Positions 63,494 to 64,000 of a DNA stretch of 64,000 nucleotides are shown piece by piece (positions within the stretch are counted from its first letter, which is position 1; every line of letters starts with the position of its first letter). The stretch spans positions 4,154,001 through 4,218,000 of the forward strand of contig NZ_JBBOCJ010000001.1 in assembly GCF_038002345.1 (NCBI RefSeq). The letters are read 5' to 3'. A model generated the notes under the pieces. It was not told the DNA's origin, ran no database searches, and was given only the letters and a program-made list of their open reading frames with translations. The position numbers and the translations under genes are program-made. Origin of the DNA: Paenibacillus sp. FSL M7-0420 (GTDB lineage: Bacteria; Bacillota; Bacilli; Paenibacillales; Paenibacillaceae).

Positions 63494-64000
63494 ATGAACA
63501 GAACCAGAACTACAAAATTACTATTATTATTTTTGTTTGCACTATTGATTAGTTCGTGTCAATCCTCGACTGAACCGAGTACTGAGAATAATAGCAACAC
63601 TGGGGATTGGCCTTCCTACACCTTTGAAGAATTGGTCTCGAATTCAGACTTGGTTGTTTATGGCCAAATAACTGACACTAAAAATCTTGACGGTGACCCT
63701 CCTTCACAAGAATCAAATCTGAATGTTTTGAAAGTGTTGAAAGGTGACGAAACGAATAAAACAATATCTATAAAACTAACAGACCCTTCATATTATGTTA
63801 GTTCTGATTCTAAGTATGTTATGTTCTTAGATAATACCGGCTCTTATTATACACAAAAAACGTATAACTCCCTTTTAATCGAAAAAAATGGAATTATCTC
63901 ATCTAGTCTTCAAGGATTAAGCGGCGATTTTACAATAGATGAAATTCAAAATCAGATTTCTAGTCTCACCCTGTCCTCATATAGCAGCACCTGCTCATCT
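63494..64000 (+). CDS. Lipoprotein, truncated by window edge
   Basis: At least 169 residues, open to the right edge. Signal peptide with lipobox LISSC (Cys near residue 22) followed by a Ser/Glu/Asn-rich linker and FEELVSNSDLVVYGQITDTK, then LKVLKGDETNKTISIKLTD. This pattern resembles secreted beta-rich proteins of Firmicutes. GGAGTG precedes the ATG. AT-rich. No recognised family. Confidence 0.7.
   Translation, partial: MNRTRTTKLLLLFLFALLISSCQSSTEPSTENNSNTGDWPSYTFEELVSNSDLVVYGQITDTKNLDGDPPSQESNLNVLKVLKGDETNKTISIKLTDPSYYVSSDSKYVMFLDNTGSYYTQKTYNSLLIEKNGIISSSLQGLSGDFTIDEIQNQISSLTLSSYSSTCSS

Overview
The window is a stretch of chromosome from a spore-forming, flagellated Firmicute, most likely Paenibacillus. 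The evidence is the gene order, the strong AGGAGG-type ribosome binding sites, frequent GTG/TTG starts and the families present. Read on the minus strand, 32.0 kb to 0 kb follows the Bacillus subtilis housekeeping block: ylxM-ffh, rpsP-khpA-rimM-trmD, rplS, lepB, rbgA, rnhB, ylqG-ylqH, sucC-sucD, dprA, topA, trmFO, hslV-hslU, flgB-flgC-fliE-fliF-fliG-fliH. Two genes expected there from B. subtilis, xerC/codV and codY, are absent.

Inserted into that backbone are yraN, a zinc-ribbon protein, a phosphoesterase and comM (between ylqH and sucC), the divergent ohrR/ohr peroxide pair, a surface lipoprotein, small membrane proteins, a tRNA-Pro and a 0.9-kb gene-poor stretch with a candidate structured RNA. 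The backbone serves ribosome assembly, protein targeting and secretion, the TCA cycle, DNA uptake (dprA, comM), topology, proteolysis and the flagellar basal body.

From 32 to 52 kb the genes are mostly single units: a hemolysin III-like protein, M32 carboxypeptidase, beta-carbonic anhydrase, a two-gene operon of small proteins, a carbohydrate locus (pectinesterase, lipoprotein solute-binding protein, two permeases on opposite strands, membrane AraC-type sensor-regulator), an Sm-like small protein, a tandem array of five 52-bp hairpins, DegV, a kinase-like phosphotransferase, alpha/beta hydrolase, UPF0173 metallo-hydrolase, a PaaX-like regulator and YyaL. From 52 to 64 kb the DNA becomes patchily AT-rich and more accessory: a propeller/copper-amine-oxidase-like surface protein, an XRE repressor with an obvious operator, small lipoproteins, a run of orphan small proteins around an ADP-ribosylglycohydrolase that resembles an immunity island, a CPBP-like membrane protein, a WYL regulator divergent from a GyrI-like protein, a DUF1648 membrane protein, a methyltransferase and a lipoprotein cut by the window edge.

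The least explained signals are non-coding: the hairpin array at 44.3-44.5 kb, an orphan RNA with a predicted pseudoknot at 27.2-27.4 kb, and two families of dispersed palindromes between genes. All function calls come from reading motifs and gene context; no database search was run.
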